From UBA7672 sp965279205 (GTDB lineage: Bacteria > Pseudomonadota > Alphaproteobacteria > Caulobacterales > Hyphomonadaceae), in NCBI GenBank assembly GCA_965279205.1, contig OZ257144.1:1116001-1180000 (forward strand): DNA of 64,000 bases, in the 5' to 3' direction. How positions within the stretch are numbered: the stretch's first letter is position 1; the number at the start of each line of letters is the position of its first letter. Shown here one piece after another: positions 1 through 6,550 of the stretch. The notes below the pieces were generated by a model that had not been told where the DNA came from, did not search any database, and was given only the letters and a program-made list of their open reading frames with translations. Position numbers and translations under genes: made by a program.

Positions 1-330
1 GAAGGCGAAGTAGAAGCCGGCTGCCGAGCCCGCCGCCGCAAACAGAAACGCGCCGAGTTCGAAGAGGCCGGTGTGTCCCTCCCTGCGTCTGACGGCCATC
101 CAGGCAGTCATGATCATGTAGATGACCAGTACGCCGCCGATGGCGAAGCCGACATTCCCAACCCGATAGGAGAGGTAGGTGGCGGTCGCCGCCGTTATCA
201 GGATGGCGATGAGGAACACGGTCCCGGCCGCGCGATGCAGGCGCTCGCCCTTGCGGGCAATCAGCGCGGTCGCGCCCGACAACATCGCCGTGATTCCGGC
301 GCCGAAATGCAGCATCACGTCCGGGGCCAT
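1..330 (-). CDS. Multi-pass membrane protein, partial (DUF2306-like)
   Basis: Reading the minus strand from the ATG at 328-330 gives 110 codons with no stop before the window edge, so the 3' end lies outside. The product is very hydrophobic, with about four likely membrane helices (roughly residues 5-25, 34-55, 57-75 and 90-110), and contains the short motif KGERLHRAAGTVF between helices 1 and 2. That pattern resembles small integral membrane proteins of the DUF2306 type, whose function is unknown. The start codon directly abuts the stop codon of the secreted-protein gene upstream on the same strand, so the two are probably co-transcribed. The coding status is well supported; the family name is tentative. 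Confidence 0.6.
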   Translation of the reverse strand, partial: MAPDVMLHFGAGITAMLSGATALIARKGERLHRAAGTVFLIAILITAATATYLSYRVGNVGFAIGGVLVIYMIMTAWMAVRRREGHTGLFELGAFLFAAAGSAAGFYFAF

Positions 331-1332
331 CTAGCGCTTCGCTCCGCGTGCTTCGGTCATGCGCGCTCCCTGCAGGATGTTGGGCAGGGAATAGTTGTGC
401 TCGTGGCAGGGCGAGGGGAACATGCCCGTCTCCGTCCGGTAGAACGAAAACTCTGCAAGCCACGGCGCCGTGTAGACTTTCGGATCCTCGATGGTGAACT
501 GATAGAGCAGTTCGTTCTTCGCGAGCCGCGTGAAGCGCTCGATCACACGAGCGTCCTCGTTGACGATGAACTTGGTCATCAAGCCGCGGATGCGTTCCTT
601 CGGATTCTGGCGGATCGTCTCAATGACCAGCGTGTCGCCGTCCCAGCGGGCGATTGAATCGCCGAACCAGGAAGTCGGACCAGGCGGCTTGTGCTCGCTG
701 GCGAACGGAATGATGCGCGCTTCATCACCATTCTCGCTGTGGATCACGACATGGGCCGGCGTCTGGATAAGCTGGAGGCGGTTGTACGAAACGACGGCAT
801 GCACCGGCGGATTCCCGCTCAGGACGAGGCAGCGCTCGCCAGCAGGTCGCCGTTCGTAGTCGTCCTTGCCGCCCGGCGGCGCGTCTGCGCTAGCCATCTT
901 TTTCGCTTCAGGCGTGATTGGCAGTTTGCCATTGGCAGGCAGGACGATGAGGCGCGTGCGGCGTTCGCCCCTCACCAGCGGCAGGCCGTCCGTGCCGCCA
1001 ATGATGTCGGCTGCTTCCGGATCAATCTGGAAATCCGGAATCGACGTCATCCCGGCGACCATCGTGTCGACGATCTTCTTTGCTTCCGCTTCGGTGACGA
1101 CGAGGTTTGCTGCCAAGGGGCTGGCCTCGAAGACGGGGAAGAAGTTGGTGGCCCAGACGGCGCCCTGGAAATCAGGACGGCCGTCGGGAGTGCGCGGCAG
1201 GCCGGGTTCGGCTGTGAGAGAGGTAGGCGTGTAGACTGGCGCTGCGGCCGCAGGTTGGGCCTGCGGCGTCTGGGCGGAAGCGAATGGAACGGCAGCCAGG
1301 GCGGAGGCGAGGAGGAGGGAGGCGCGAAGCAT
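331..1332 (-). CDS. Secreted protein of unknown function, paralog 1
   Basis: The 333-residue product begins with a Sec signal peptide (about residues 1-20, ending ASA before QTPQ) followed by a Pro/Ala-rich linker, so it should be periplasmic or secreted. It is a clear paralog of the protein encoded at 2484-3503. Shared blocks are RGERRTR, GDSIARWDG followed by TLV and ET, ELLYQFT followed by EDPK and YT, and a C-terminal C-HE-NYSL-NIL block. Proteins with this layout occur in alphaproteobacteria and Acidobacteria, but I know no activity for them. The gene is divergent from an AraC-family regulator and carries a TATCG-N5-CGATA palindrome about 48 nt upstream. The membrane-protein gene at 1-330 follows directly. 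Confidence 0.8.
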   Translation of the reverse strand: MLRASLLLASALAAVPFASAQTPQAQPAAAAPVYTPTSLTAEPGLPRTPDGRPDFQGAVWATNFFPVFEASPLAANLVVTEAEAKKIVDTMVAGMTSIPDFQIDPEAADIIGGTDGLPLVRGERRTRLIVLPANGKLPITPEAKKMASADAPPGGKDDYERRPAGERCLVLSGNPPVHAVVSYNRLQLIQTPAHVVIHSENGDEARIIPFASEHKPPGPTSWFGDSIARWDGDTLVIETIRQNPKERIRGLMTKFIVNEDARVIERFTRLAKNELLYQFTIEDPKVYTAPWLAEFSFYRTETGMFPSPCHEHNYSLPNILQGARMTEARGAKR

Positions 1333-1373
1333 GGTCTGACCCCATGGTTTGTTTGATGTTTTCGCGATAGACT

Positions 1374-1388
1374 TATCGAATATCGATA
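1374..1388. promoter_or_regulatory. Operator-like palindrome TATCG-N5-CGATA (copy 1)
   Basis: The divergent region between the secreted-protein gene (start 1332) and the AraC-type gene (start 1469) holds TATCGAATATCGATA, an inverted repeat with 5-nt arms and a 5-nt spacer. A further TATCG follows at 1389-1393. The same 5-5-5 architecture recurs at 3544-3558, at almost the same distance from the start of the paralogous gene. This fits a shared binding site for the neighbouring regulator. Binding itself is inferred. Confidence 0.5.
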
Positions 1389-1468
1389 TATCGCCTCTCT
1401 GGGGTCTTTTCGTCCATGACCGAGCGCTTCAAAAGCATGATTGCAGGTTGCAGCCGGAGGATTGCGAC

Positions 1469-2473
1469 ATGGCGGAGCTGACGGTTGGCGCGGGGCTGGC
1501 GCGGGGGTTGGTGAAGCTCGCCGTGGCGAAGGGGGCGGGGGCGGGGGAGCTGTCGCGGAAGTCTGGGATCGATCTGGCTGGTCTGGAGGATCAGGACAGC
1601 CGGGTGGCGATGCCGAACTACATCCTGCTGATGCGGGCGGCGAAGGAGCTGACCAAGGATCCGGCGTTTGCTCTGCACTACGGGGAAGAGGTCGACCTCT
1701 CCGAGCTGTCGATCGCCGGGCTGATCATGAACGCCTCCGAGACGATGGGCGACGCATTCATCCAGATGAACCGGTTCGGCAAGCTGGCGATCGAATTCGA
1801 GGGCGCCGGCGACCGGTTCCGGATATCGGTCGACAACCGGGGCGTCTGGATGGTCGATGCGCGCGAGAACCCCAACGATTTTCCGGAGCTGACCGAGGTG
1901 ACGTTCGCCCGAATGGCCTGCCAGCCGAGGCGGTTTCTGCCGAAGTCGCATGTCCTCGAAGTCCACGTGACCCATCCGGCGCCGGACCATCGGGCTGAGT
2001 ATGACCGGATCTTCCAGTGTCCGGTCATGTTCGGCGCCGACTGGAATGCCTTGCGGATGGATCCGGAGGCCGCGAGTTTTCGGGTGCAGCTTCAACCCCG
2101 TTACGTGTTTGGAGTCCTGAGTGAGCGAGCTGAGGGACTTCTGAAGGAGCTGGAAAGTTCGAAGACGGTGCGGGGGAAGGTGGAGAGCCTCCTGATGCCG
2201 ATCCTGCATACTGGCGAGATTGGAATGGAGACCATCGCCGCGAAAATGGGGCAGGGGCGGCAGACGCTGTTCCGGAAGCTCAAGACGGAAGGCACGACGT
2301 TCGAGCAGGTGCTGGACGATCTGCGGCACAGGCTGGCGGTGAACTATCTCTCCGGGAAAAAGGTCTCGGTGAACGAAACGGCTTATCTCGTAGGCTTTTC
2401 CGATCCCGCCGCTTTCTCGCGCGCGTTCAAGCGGTGGACGGGCAAGAGCCCGAGCGAGATGAAGGCGAAGTAG
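1469..2473 (+). CDS. AraC-family transcriptional regulator (OruR/ArgR-like)
   Basis: The 334-residue protein has an N-terminal effector-binding domain of the arabinose-binding-domain/OruR type (about residues 15-200, with LTKDPAFALHYGEE and LSIAGLIMNASETMGDAF) and a C-terminal AraC HTH domain (about 235-334, ending GFSDPAAFSRAFKRWTGKSP). I chose the ATG at 1469 because GGAGG lies 8 nt upstream at 1456-1460. An ATG further upstream would add an unlikely 40-residue extension with no ribosome binding site. The gene lies between, and divergent from, two paralogous secreted-protein genes that share a palindromic upstream site, so it is the obvious candidate regulator of both. The effector is unknown. 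Confidence 0.88.
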   Translation: MAELTVGAGLARGLVKLAVAKGAGAGELSRKSGIDLAGLEDQDSRVAMPNYILLMRAAKELTKDPAFALHYGEEVDLSELSIAGLIMNASETMGDAFIQMNRFGKLAIEFEGAGDRFRISVDNRGVWMVDARENPNDFPELTEVTFARMACQPRRFLPKSHVLEVHVTHPAPDHRAEYDRIFQCPVMFGADWNALRMDPEAASFRVQLQPRYVFGVLSERAEGLLKELESSKTVRGKVESLLMPILHTGEIGMETIAAKMGQGRQTLFRKLKTEGTTFEQVLDDLRHRLAVNYLSGKKVSVNETAYLVGFSDPAAFSRAFKRWTGKSPSEMKAK

Positions 2474-2483
2474 GCGCTCCCGG

Positions 2484-3503
2484 CTACGGCGCCGCCTTTG
2501 CCGCCTTCTCGTCCTTGATGCGCTGGGCGCGGAGGATGTTGGTGAGCGAGTAGTTGCCCTCGTGGCAGGCGTGTTCGAACAGGCGCTGGTCGGTGCGGTA
2601 GATCGAGTATTCGCCAAGCCAGGGCCCCGTGTAGATTTTGGGATCCTCGACCGTGAACTGGTAGAGCAGTTCGTCCTGCGACAGCCTTGTGTACTTCTCG
2701 ATCACCTTGGCTTCGTTGGGAACGACGAAGGTGGGGAAGAGGCGCACGCGATCCTTCTCGGACATGCCGATGGTTTCGACCACCAGTGTGTTGCCATCCC
2801 AGCGCGCGATGGAATCGCCCAGCACGGAATGGAACATCTTCGGCTGGTGCCTGTCGGTGAAGGGAATGATCCGGGCTTCGGCACCATACTCCGTGAAGAT
2901 CACAACCTGGGTTGGCGTCTGGATGAGCATGCGTGGATTGGATTCACCGATGCCGCCGACCGGCGCGCGGCCCATGCTGGCGACACAGCGTTCCCAGTTC
3001 GGACGGTCTTCGGGATTGTTGAAGGCGCCCATGCCCTGGCCGCGTTGCGCCTCGATCTTTGCGGCGGGTGTGTAGGGGATCATGCCGTCGGCCGGCTCCA
3101 CGATCATGCGCGTGCGGCGCTCGCCGCGCACGATGCCGAGGCCATCGGTGTTCCTGATCAGCACGGGCACTTCGGGGTCGAGCTGCTTGTCGAGCTGGGT
3201 GGCGATGGCGTTGGCGATCGCTTCGGCCATCGCTTTCGCGGCGGGCTCCGGCAGGGTGAGCATCGGCGCGCGGGGGTTGGCTTCCAGCGGCATGATGAAG
3301 TTGGAGGTCCAGACGCCTTCCAGGCTGGGGTGGCCGAAGGAGGTGCGGGGGAGGTTGGGGTCGGCCCGGGTGACGGTCGGGACGTAGGGCTTTGCCGGTG
3401 GCGGCGCGGCTGGCGCGGTCGCCTGGGCGAGCGCGGCGGGGGCTACAAAAAAGCAAGCGAAAACAACGGCCGAAAGGGCCGGGAGGCATTTGACGGCGGG
3501 CAT
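2484..3503 (-). CDS. Secreted protein of unknown function, paralog 2
   Basis: The 339-residue product has a signal peptide (about residues 1-26, ending ALA before QATAPA) and a Pro/Ala linker, then the same domain as the protein at 331-1332: LPRTSFGHPSLEGVWTSNF, RGERRTRMIVEP, GDSIARWDG, ELLYQFTVEDPK and CHEGNYSLTNIL. Several aromatic and histidine residues are conserved between the paralogs, which suggests a binding or catalytic surface, but no known active-site signature is recognisable. GGAG lies 7 nt before the ATG. The stop lies 10 bp from the convergent AraC-type gene. A TATCG-N5-CGATA palindrome sits 41-55 nt upstream of the start, matching paralog 1. Confidence 0.8.
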   Translation of the reverse strand: MPAVKCLPALSAVVFACFFVAPAALAQATAPAAPPPAKPYVPTVTRADPNLPRTSFGHPSLEGVWTSNFIMPLEANPRAPMLTLPEPAAKAMAEAIANAIATQLDKQLDPEVPVLIRNTDGLGIVRGERRTRMIVEPADGMIPYTPAAKIEAQRGQGMGAFNNPEDRPNWERCVASMGRAPVGGIGESNPRMLIQTPTQVVIFTEYGAEARIIPFTDRHQPKMFHSVLGDSIARWDGNTLVVETIGMSEKDRVRLFPTFVVPNEAKVIEKYTRLSQDELLYQFTVEDPKIYTGPWLGEYSIYRTDQRLFEHACHEGNYSLTNILRAQRIKDEKAAKAAP

Positions 3504-3543
3504 GGGGAGGCTCCGGCCTGATGTTTATTTATGCCGGTAGTAA

Positions 3544-3558
3544 TATCGAAAAACGATA
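3544..3558. promoter_or_regulatory. Operator-like palindrome TATCG-N5-CGATA (copy 2)
   Basis: TATCGAAAAACGATA lies in the 70-nt gap upstream of the paralog-2 gene. Its centre is 48 nt from the start codon, compared with 49 nt for copy 1 upstream of paralog 1. Identical arm sequence, spacer length and placement on two paralogous promoters support a common regulator site. Confidence 0.5.
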
Positions 3559-3573
3559 ATCCGTCAAGTCCGC

Positions 3574-4359
3574 TCAGGACGTGGGTTTGGGCGCCGGCGC
3601 GGCGGGCGCCGGGGGCTTGTCCTTCATCAGCTCGGGGTGGGCGGCCTGGTACTTGGCGATCGAGGCTTCGACGGCTTTTTCGATCTCGCCGTCGAGACGG
3701 GCCTGGGCCTCCTCCTCGGTGGGCATCGAGCCGTCGGGCTTGCGGGCGTAGGCGTTGCGGAAGGCCTGGGCGAAGTCATCGCGCGAGAGAATGGCCGGCG
3801 GCAGGCGCGTGACCATGCCGGCGGCGAGCTGCGGATATTTCTCGCGCAGCTGGGCGCGGACTTTTTCCGTCTCGTCGCGCATCTCGTAGACCGGATAGGT
3901 GCTGGGATTGCCGGTGATCGCGCTGATGCCGAACGAAAAGACGTTCTGCAGCACGTTGGCCTGGGAGGCGACCGAGATCGCATCGAGGTTGAAGGTGCCG
4001 AGATAGACGACCTCGTTGGGCTTCACATCGACGCTGTCGAACCAGTACATGACGCCCCTGAGGTCGCCCACCGCCGAGCCGCAGTTGGCGTAGTAGAGGT
4101 GGTACGTGCCCGGCTTGACGACGGCAGCGGAAGCCTCGCCGGTGAACATCGTGCGCTGGAAACTCGTTTTGGTGTCAACGTCCATGAAGGCGAGGGCGGT
4201 CGTGCCGCAGCCGAAATTGTCGCTGGCGGAGAGAAGAACGAGCGCGTTGGTCGAGCTGCCGCCGAACGTCGCCATCTCGGCCTCGGTCGGCCAGGTGTCG
4301 AGGGTTTCGCAGGCGCAGAGCGAGACCGCAGCAAGCGCGGCGGCGAATATGGCTTTCAT
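3574..4359 (-). CDS. Lipoprotein of unknown function
   Basis: The 261-residue protein starts with a lipoprotein signal peptide whose lipobox reads LCAC, with lipidation expected at Cys17. The mature part has a beta-rich central region, including SDNFGCGTTALAFMDVDT and VVKPGTYHLYYANCG, and a C-terminal charged helical part ending in a Pro/Ala tail (PPAPAAPAPKPTS). The middle recalls outer-membrane-anchored proteins with a DUF2846-like carbohydrate-binding-module fold, but I would not assign a family. GGGGGA lies just upstream of the ATG. The gene is divergent from the exported ubiquitin gene, with a 149-nt intergenic region that could serve both. Confidence 0.75.
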   Translation of the reverse strand: MKAIFAAALAAVSLCACETLDTWPTEAEMATFGGSSTNALVLLSASDNFGCGTTALAFMDVDTKTSFQRTMFTGEASAAVVKPGTYHLYYANCGSAVGDLRGVMYWFDSVDVKPNEVVYLGTFNLDAISVASQANVLQNVFSFGISAITGNPSTYPVYEMRDETEKVRAQLREKYPQLAAGMVTRLPPAILSRDDFAQAFRNAYARKPDGSMPTEEEAQARLDGEIEKAVEASIAKYQAAHPELMKDKPPAPAAPAPKPTS

Positions 4360-4471
4360 GGAATCCCCCGAGTTTTTTTTTGAAGTCTAGGAGAAATCCG
4401 CGCGCGAAGGCAAGGCTGCTTGCAACTCTGCCCCCGCTTGTGAACACGCCCAGCTGACGCGCCGACCGAAC

Positions 4472-4489
4472 CGCGCTAGCAATAGCGCG
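4472..4489 (+). promoter_or_regulatory. 5' UTR hairpin with GCAA tetraloop upstream of the ubiquitin gene
   Basis: CGCGCTA-GCAA-TAGCGCG forms a perfect 7-bp stem closed by a GNRA-type tetraloop. It ends 7 nt before the GGGAGG ribosome binding site (4497-4502) of the ubiquitin gene. Its position suggests an mRNA-stability or translation element. Function is inferred from position and shape only. Confidence 0.45.
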
Positions 4490-4508
4490 CGGAAGAGGGA
4501 GGCGCGTC

Positions 4509-4826
4509 ATGGCGAGGCTTGTCAGGCATCTGTCGATGATCTTTGCGCTGGCGCTGGCGACAAGCATGCTGTCGGGGCCGGCCTTTGCCCAGAGCATGCA
4601 GGTCTTCGTCAAGACGTTGACCGGCAAGACGATCACGCTCGATGTCGATCCGGCCGACACGATCGCGGAGGTGAAGCAGCTGATCGCCGACAAGGAAGGC
4701 ATCCCGCCCGAGCAGCAGCGGCTGATCTTTGCCGGCAAGCAGCTCGAGGACACGCAGACGCTGGCCGACAGCAACATCCAGAAGGAAAGCACGATCCATC
4801 TCGTGCTGCGCCTCCGAGGGGGCTGA
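4509..4826 (+). CDS. Exported ubiquitin (signal peptide + canonical ubiquitin ending in GG)
   Basis: The 105-residue product is a signal peptide (about residues 1-27: MARLVRH, a hydrophobic core, then SGPAFA) followed by QS and a complete 76-residue ubiquitin starting MQVFVKTLTGKTITLDV and ending LVLRLRGG at the stop codon. Aligned with human ubiquitin from memory, I count 15 substitutions and no gaps: I3V, E16D, E18D, S20A, E24A, N25E, A28Q, K29L, Q31A, D39E, G53T, R54Q, S57A, Y59S and L67I. Lysines 6, 11, 27, 33, 48 and 63, the Leu8-Ile44-Val70 patch, Arg72 and Gly75-Gly76 are retained; Lys29 is lost. No C-terminal processing would be needed to expose the diglycine. GGGAGG lies 6 nt before the ATG, and codons are GC-rich like those of the neighbours. 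It is monocistronic; no conjugation enzyme lies nearby. The homology is certain. Export is predicted from the signal peptide; the function is unknown. Confidence 0.95.
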   Translation: MARLVRHLSMIFALALATSMLSGPAFAQSMQVFVKTLTGKTITLDVDPADTIAEVKQLIADKEGIPPEQQRLIFAGKQLEDTQTLADSNIQKESTIHLVLRLRGG

Positions 4827-4852
4827 CCCGCCGTCTCTCACTACCCCGGCAG

Positions 4853-5245
4853 CTACTTGCCCCGGTTGCGGACGTTGCCGACTGCGCTGTCGGCGGGCCG
4901 GGCGCTTTGGTCGATCGGAGGCAGACCGGCGCGTTCGCGGCGCTGCGCGTTGAGATACCAGTTCGGTGTACCGCCTGGCGAGAAGCCGTCGGGATCGAGC
5001 ATGACGGGGAGGTTGGGCGCAGCCTTCACCGGCGCCGGCGGGGCGGGCTTCGACGGTTTGGGCCTGGGGCGCAGGCGGTTCGAGAACAGGTCCTCGACGC
5101 CGCGCGCCATGCGGAACTGATAGCGCATCACCATCGTCCAGCGGATCGCGCCGTCGAGGTCGCCGCGCCGCATGGCCCGGAAGGCGTTCCGGCGGGCTTC
5201 GTGAAAGGGAATGTGGTCGCTCTTCTTCAGCTCTATTTTCTTCAT
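4853..5245 (-). CDS. Small basic protein of unknown function
   Basis: I chose the ATG at 5243-5245, giving 130 residues (MKKIELKKSDHIPF...). A longer reading from 5344 would add an Arg/Ala-rich extension typical of non-coding GC-rich DNA. Residues 1-55 are basic and helical (HEARRNAFRAMRRGDLDGAIRW), and residues 56-130 form a Pro-rich, probably disordered tail. There is no signal peptide, membrane helix or known domain. The GDLDGAIRW segment looks like a single TPR-like helix pair, but this is weak. The gene converges on the ubiquitin gene with a 26-nt gap. I do not recognise it. Confidence 0.6.
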   Translation of the reverse strand: MKKIELKKSDHIPFHEARRNAFRAMRRGDLDGAIRWTMVMRYQFRMARGVEDLFSNRLRPRPKPSKPAPPAPVKAAPNLPVMLDPDGFSPGGTPNWYLNAQRRERAGLPPIDQSARPADSAVGNVRNRGK

Positions 5246-5904
5246 GCTGTTTCTCGCGTGTGCCGTCGTTCGTGCGCCTCGACGCGCTCTCTCATTCAGA
5301 CCGGCGCGCGCCGTCCGGGATGCTTTAGTCCTGTCCCTCGACAATGAGGGAGCGGGGCGCGTGGGATAGCGCCGTGGGTCGTGCCAGTGCTGGCTTGCGC
5401 CAGCGAGTGCGCGTGTCTCACGCGCCCCGGATCGGCCGTTCTTTCCCGATATGGCGATCTGGAGTTGTCATCGACGCACCAAGGAGACGCGCTCCCAGGG
5501 GCCTTAGCTCCATAGCCAGTGATCGGTTCAGCATGCTGGGGGCGGTATCCGAAACCCCCGGACCCTCCGGTTTCACTCCCCGGAGGCAATGCCGCGCAGT
5601 TCGATTCATCCGGAAACAAGCGGGGGCTCCACGTTGTGGGACCCTCCGCGAGAAACCAGACTTGCTTGAGGGGACTCATACGTTCCCCACACTGCGCCAG
5701 CCACGCCGGCCTTATCCCTGACACCTGGAAGCTTCGGTCGACTTCGCGGCCTCCCTCCGTCAGGGCGAGGGCATCATACGGCCGCTCCGAGGGGTGGAGG
5801 ATAACCTGGGCTGGGATTTCTGCCGGAGCATTGGTTTCGCAAAGGAAACGCTGCTCCAGCTGTGGGATAACCTGCGGGATTTTACACACGCGCAGCAAAC
5901 ACAC
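5246..5904. other. Long intergenic region with foldable segments, possible structured RNA
   Basis: No convincing gene is visible here; frames stay open on both strands only because stop codons are rare in GC-rich DNA. The stretch is rich in strong hairpins. GGGGCGCGTG (5354-5363) pairs with CACGCGCCCC (5419-5428) and encloses GCTGGC-TTGC-GCCAGC (5389-5404). Further on, GGGGG/CCCCC and CCTCCGG/CCGGAGG hairpins follow in series around 5539-5587. This could be a structured RNA or a decayed element. I checked by eye for tmRNA, RNase P RNA and SRP RNA signatures and did not find them. Confidence 0.35.
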
Positions 5905-6069
5905 GCTGGAAGCGGACGAAGTCCGCATTCCCCGCGCAGGCGGGGATCCAGTCCGGCGGGCCTCGGCCCGCCAGCTGCTGGCGTTTCAGACAAGTGCGGT
6001 GCGGACCGCCACGGGAGTTGCTAGCGCGCGTTCGCGCGCTGGACTGGGCCCCCGCCTTCGCGGGGGATG
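5905..6069. repeat. Paired palindromic repeat, unit pair 1 (forward 5905-5980, reverse 6017-6069)
   Basis: The forward unit (from gctggaagcgga through ccccgcgcaggcgggg and atccagtcc to cccgccagctgctg) is followed after a 36-nt spacer by a reverse-oriented unit (ctagcgcgcgttcgcgcgctggactgg, then cccccgccttcgcggggg). The two can form a long interrupted hairpin, like the BIME arrangement of paired REP sequences. The spacer resembles that of unit pair 3 (both contain gtttc, gacaag and accg in the same order). These sequences also explain the short spurious open frames here. Confidence 0.8.
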
Positions 6070-6105
6070 CGGTGGTTGGGCTCAATGACGGTGCGGTGAA
6101 CGATT

Positions 6106-6181
6106 GCTGGAAGCGGACGCAGTCCGCGTTCCCCGCGCAGGCGGGGATCCAGTCCGGCGGGCCTCGGCCCGCCAGCTGCTG
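6106..6181 (+). repeat. Palindromic repeat, forward unit of pair 2
   Basis: This unit is nearly identical to the forward unit at 5905-5980, with only a few differences. It lies 18 nt beyond the stop codon of the GIY-YIG gene. The matching reverse half-unit is at 6551-6579, on the other side of that gene, so the gene occupies the place of the short spacer seen in the other two pairs. Confidence 0.8.
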
Positions 6182-6199
6182 TGCGGGACACGGTTGGGA

Positions 6200-6508
6200 T
6201 CAACGACTGTGTGGCGAGTACCAGTTGTTGATGTCGAGATAGAGGTCCCTCCACTCAGGGTTCCGGTCCTCGATCAGGTGCAGCTTCCAGAGCCGGTTCC
6301 ATTTCTTGAGCCGGAGTTCGCGTGTCTTCGCCGCGTCCCGCGTGGGGTGCTGCTCGAACCAGACGAGTTTCCCGACATTGTACTTCGACGTGAAGCCGCG
6401 CCTCTGCTGGGTGCGGTGTTCCCAGATGCGATGAGTGAGATCGTCGGTGTGGCCGGTATAGAGCGTACCATTGCGATCGCTGGCGAGAATGTAGACCCAG
6501 AAAGCCAT
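6200..6508 (-). CDS. Small GIY-YIG endonuclease-domain protein
   Basis: The 102-residue product is a single GIY-YIG nuclease domain. The degenerate GIY motif is WVYILAS (residues 4-10), the YIG part is LYTGHT (about 16-21), the catalytic Arg/His region is DLTHRIWEHR, and the family tail follows (VWFEQHPTRDAAKTRELRLKKWNR with WKLHLIE and W--LY). This is the YhbQ/UPF0213-type small stand-alone GIY-YIG family, common in alphaproteobacteria and not assigned a firm role. The start at 6508 (MAFWVY) fits the domain boundary; an ATG at 6547 would add repeat-derived sequence. The gene is flanked on both sides by inverted palindromic repeats. Confidence 0.88.
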   Translation of the reverse strand: MAFWVYILASDRNGTLYTGHTDDLTHRIWEHRTQQRRGFTSKYNVGKLVWFEQHPTRDAAKTRELRLKKWNRLWKLHLIEDRNPEWRDLYLDINNWYSPHSR

Positions 6509-6550
6509 TCGTTTCGTCCCCGCGGATAACTTAGCGAGCGGAGACAAATG

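Noticed and set aside
4596..4826. Reading the ubiquitin-like segment as ThiS, MoaD or another native beta-grasp sulfur carrier
   Set aside because: Identity with eukaryotic ubiquitin is far too high and continuous over 76 residues, with ubiquitin lysines and the LRLRGG end; sulfur carriers share only the fold and the GG.
4509..4826. Ubiquitin gene as eukaryotic contamination
   Set aside because: It has a bacterial ribosome binding site, a Sec signal peptide, no introns or tandem repeats, GC-rich codons like its neighbours, and tight spacing to bacterial genes on both sides.
5340..5900. tmRNA, RNase P RNA or SRP RNA
   Set aside because: I looked for the tag peptide, the conserved P RNA core (GAGGAAAGTCC) and SRP loop sequences on both strands and saw none.
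5296..6254. Several open frames of 60-210 codons on both strands
   Set aside because: They are rich in Arg, Pro and Gly, lack ribosome binding sites, and many follow palindromic repeats that read like GLDPRLRGE or FPAQAGIQS in any frame.
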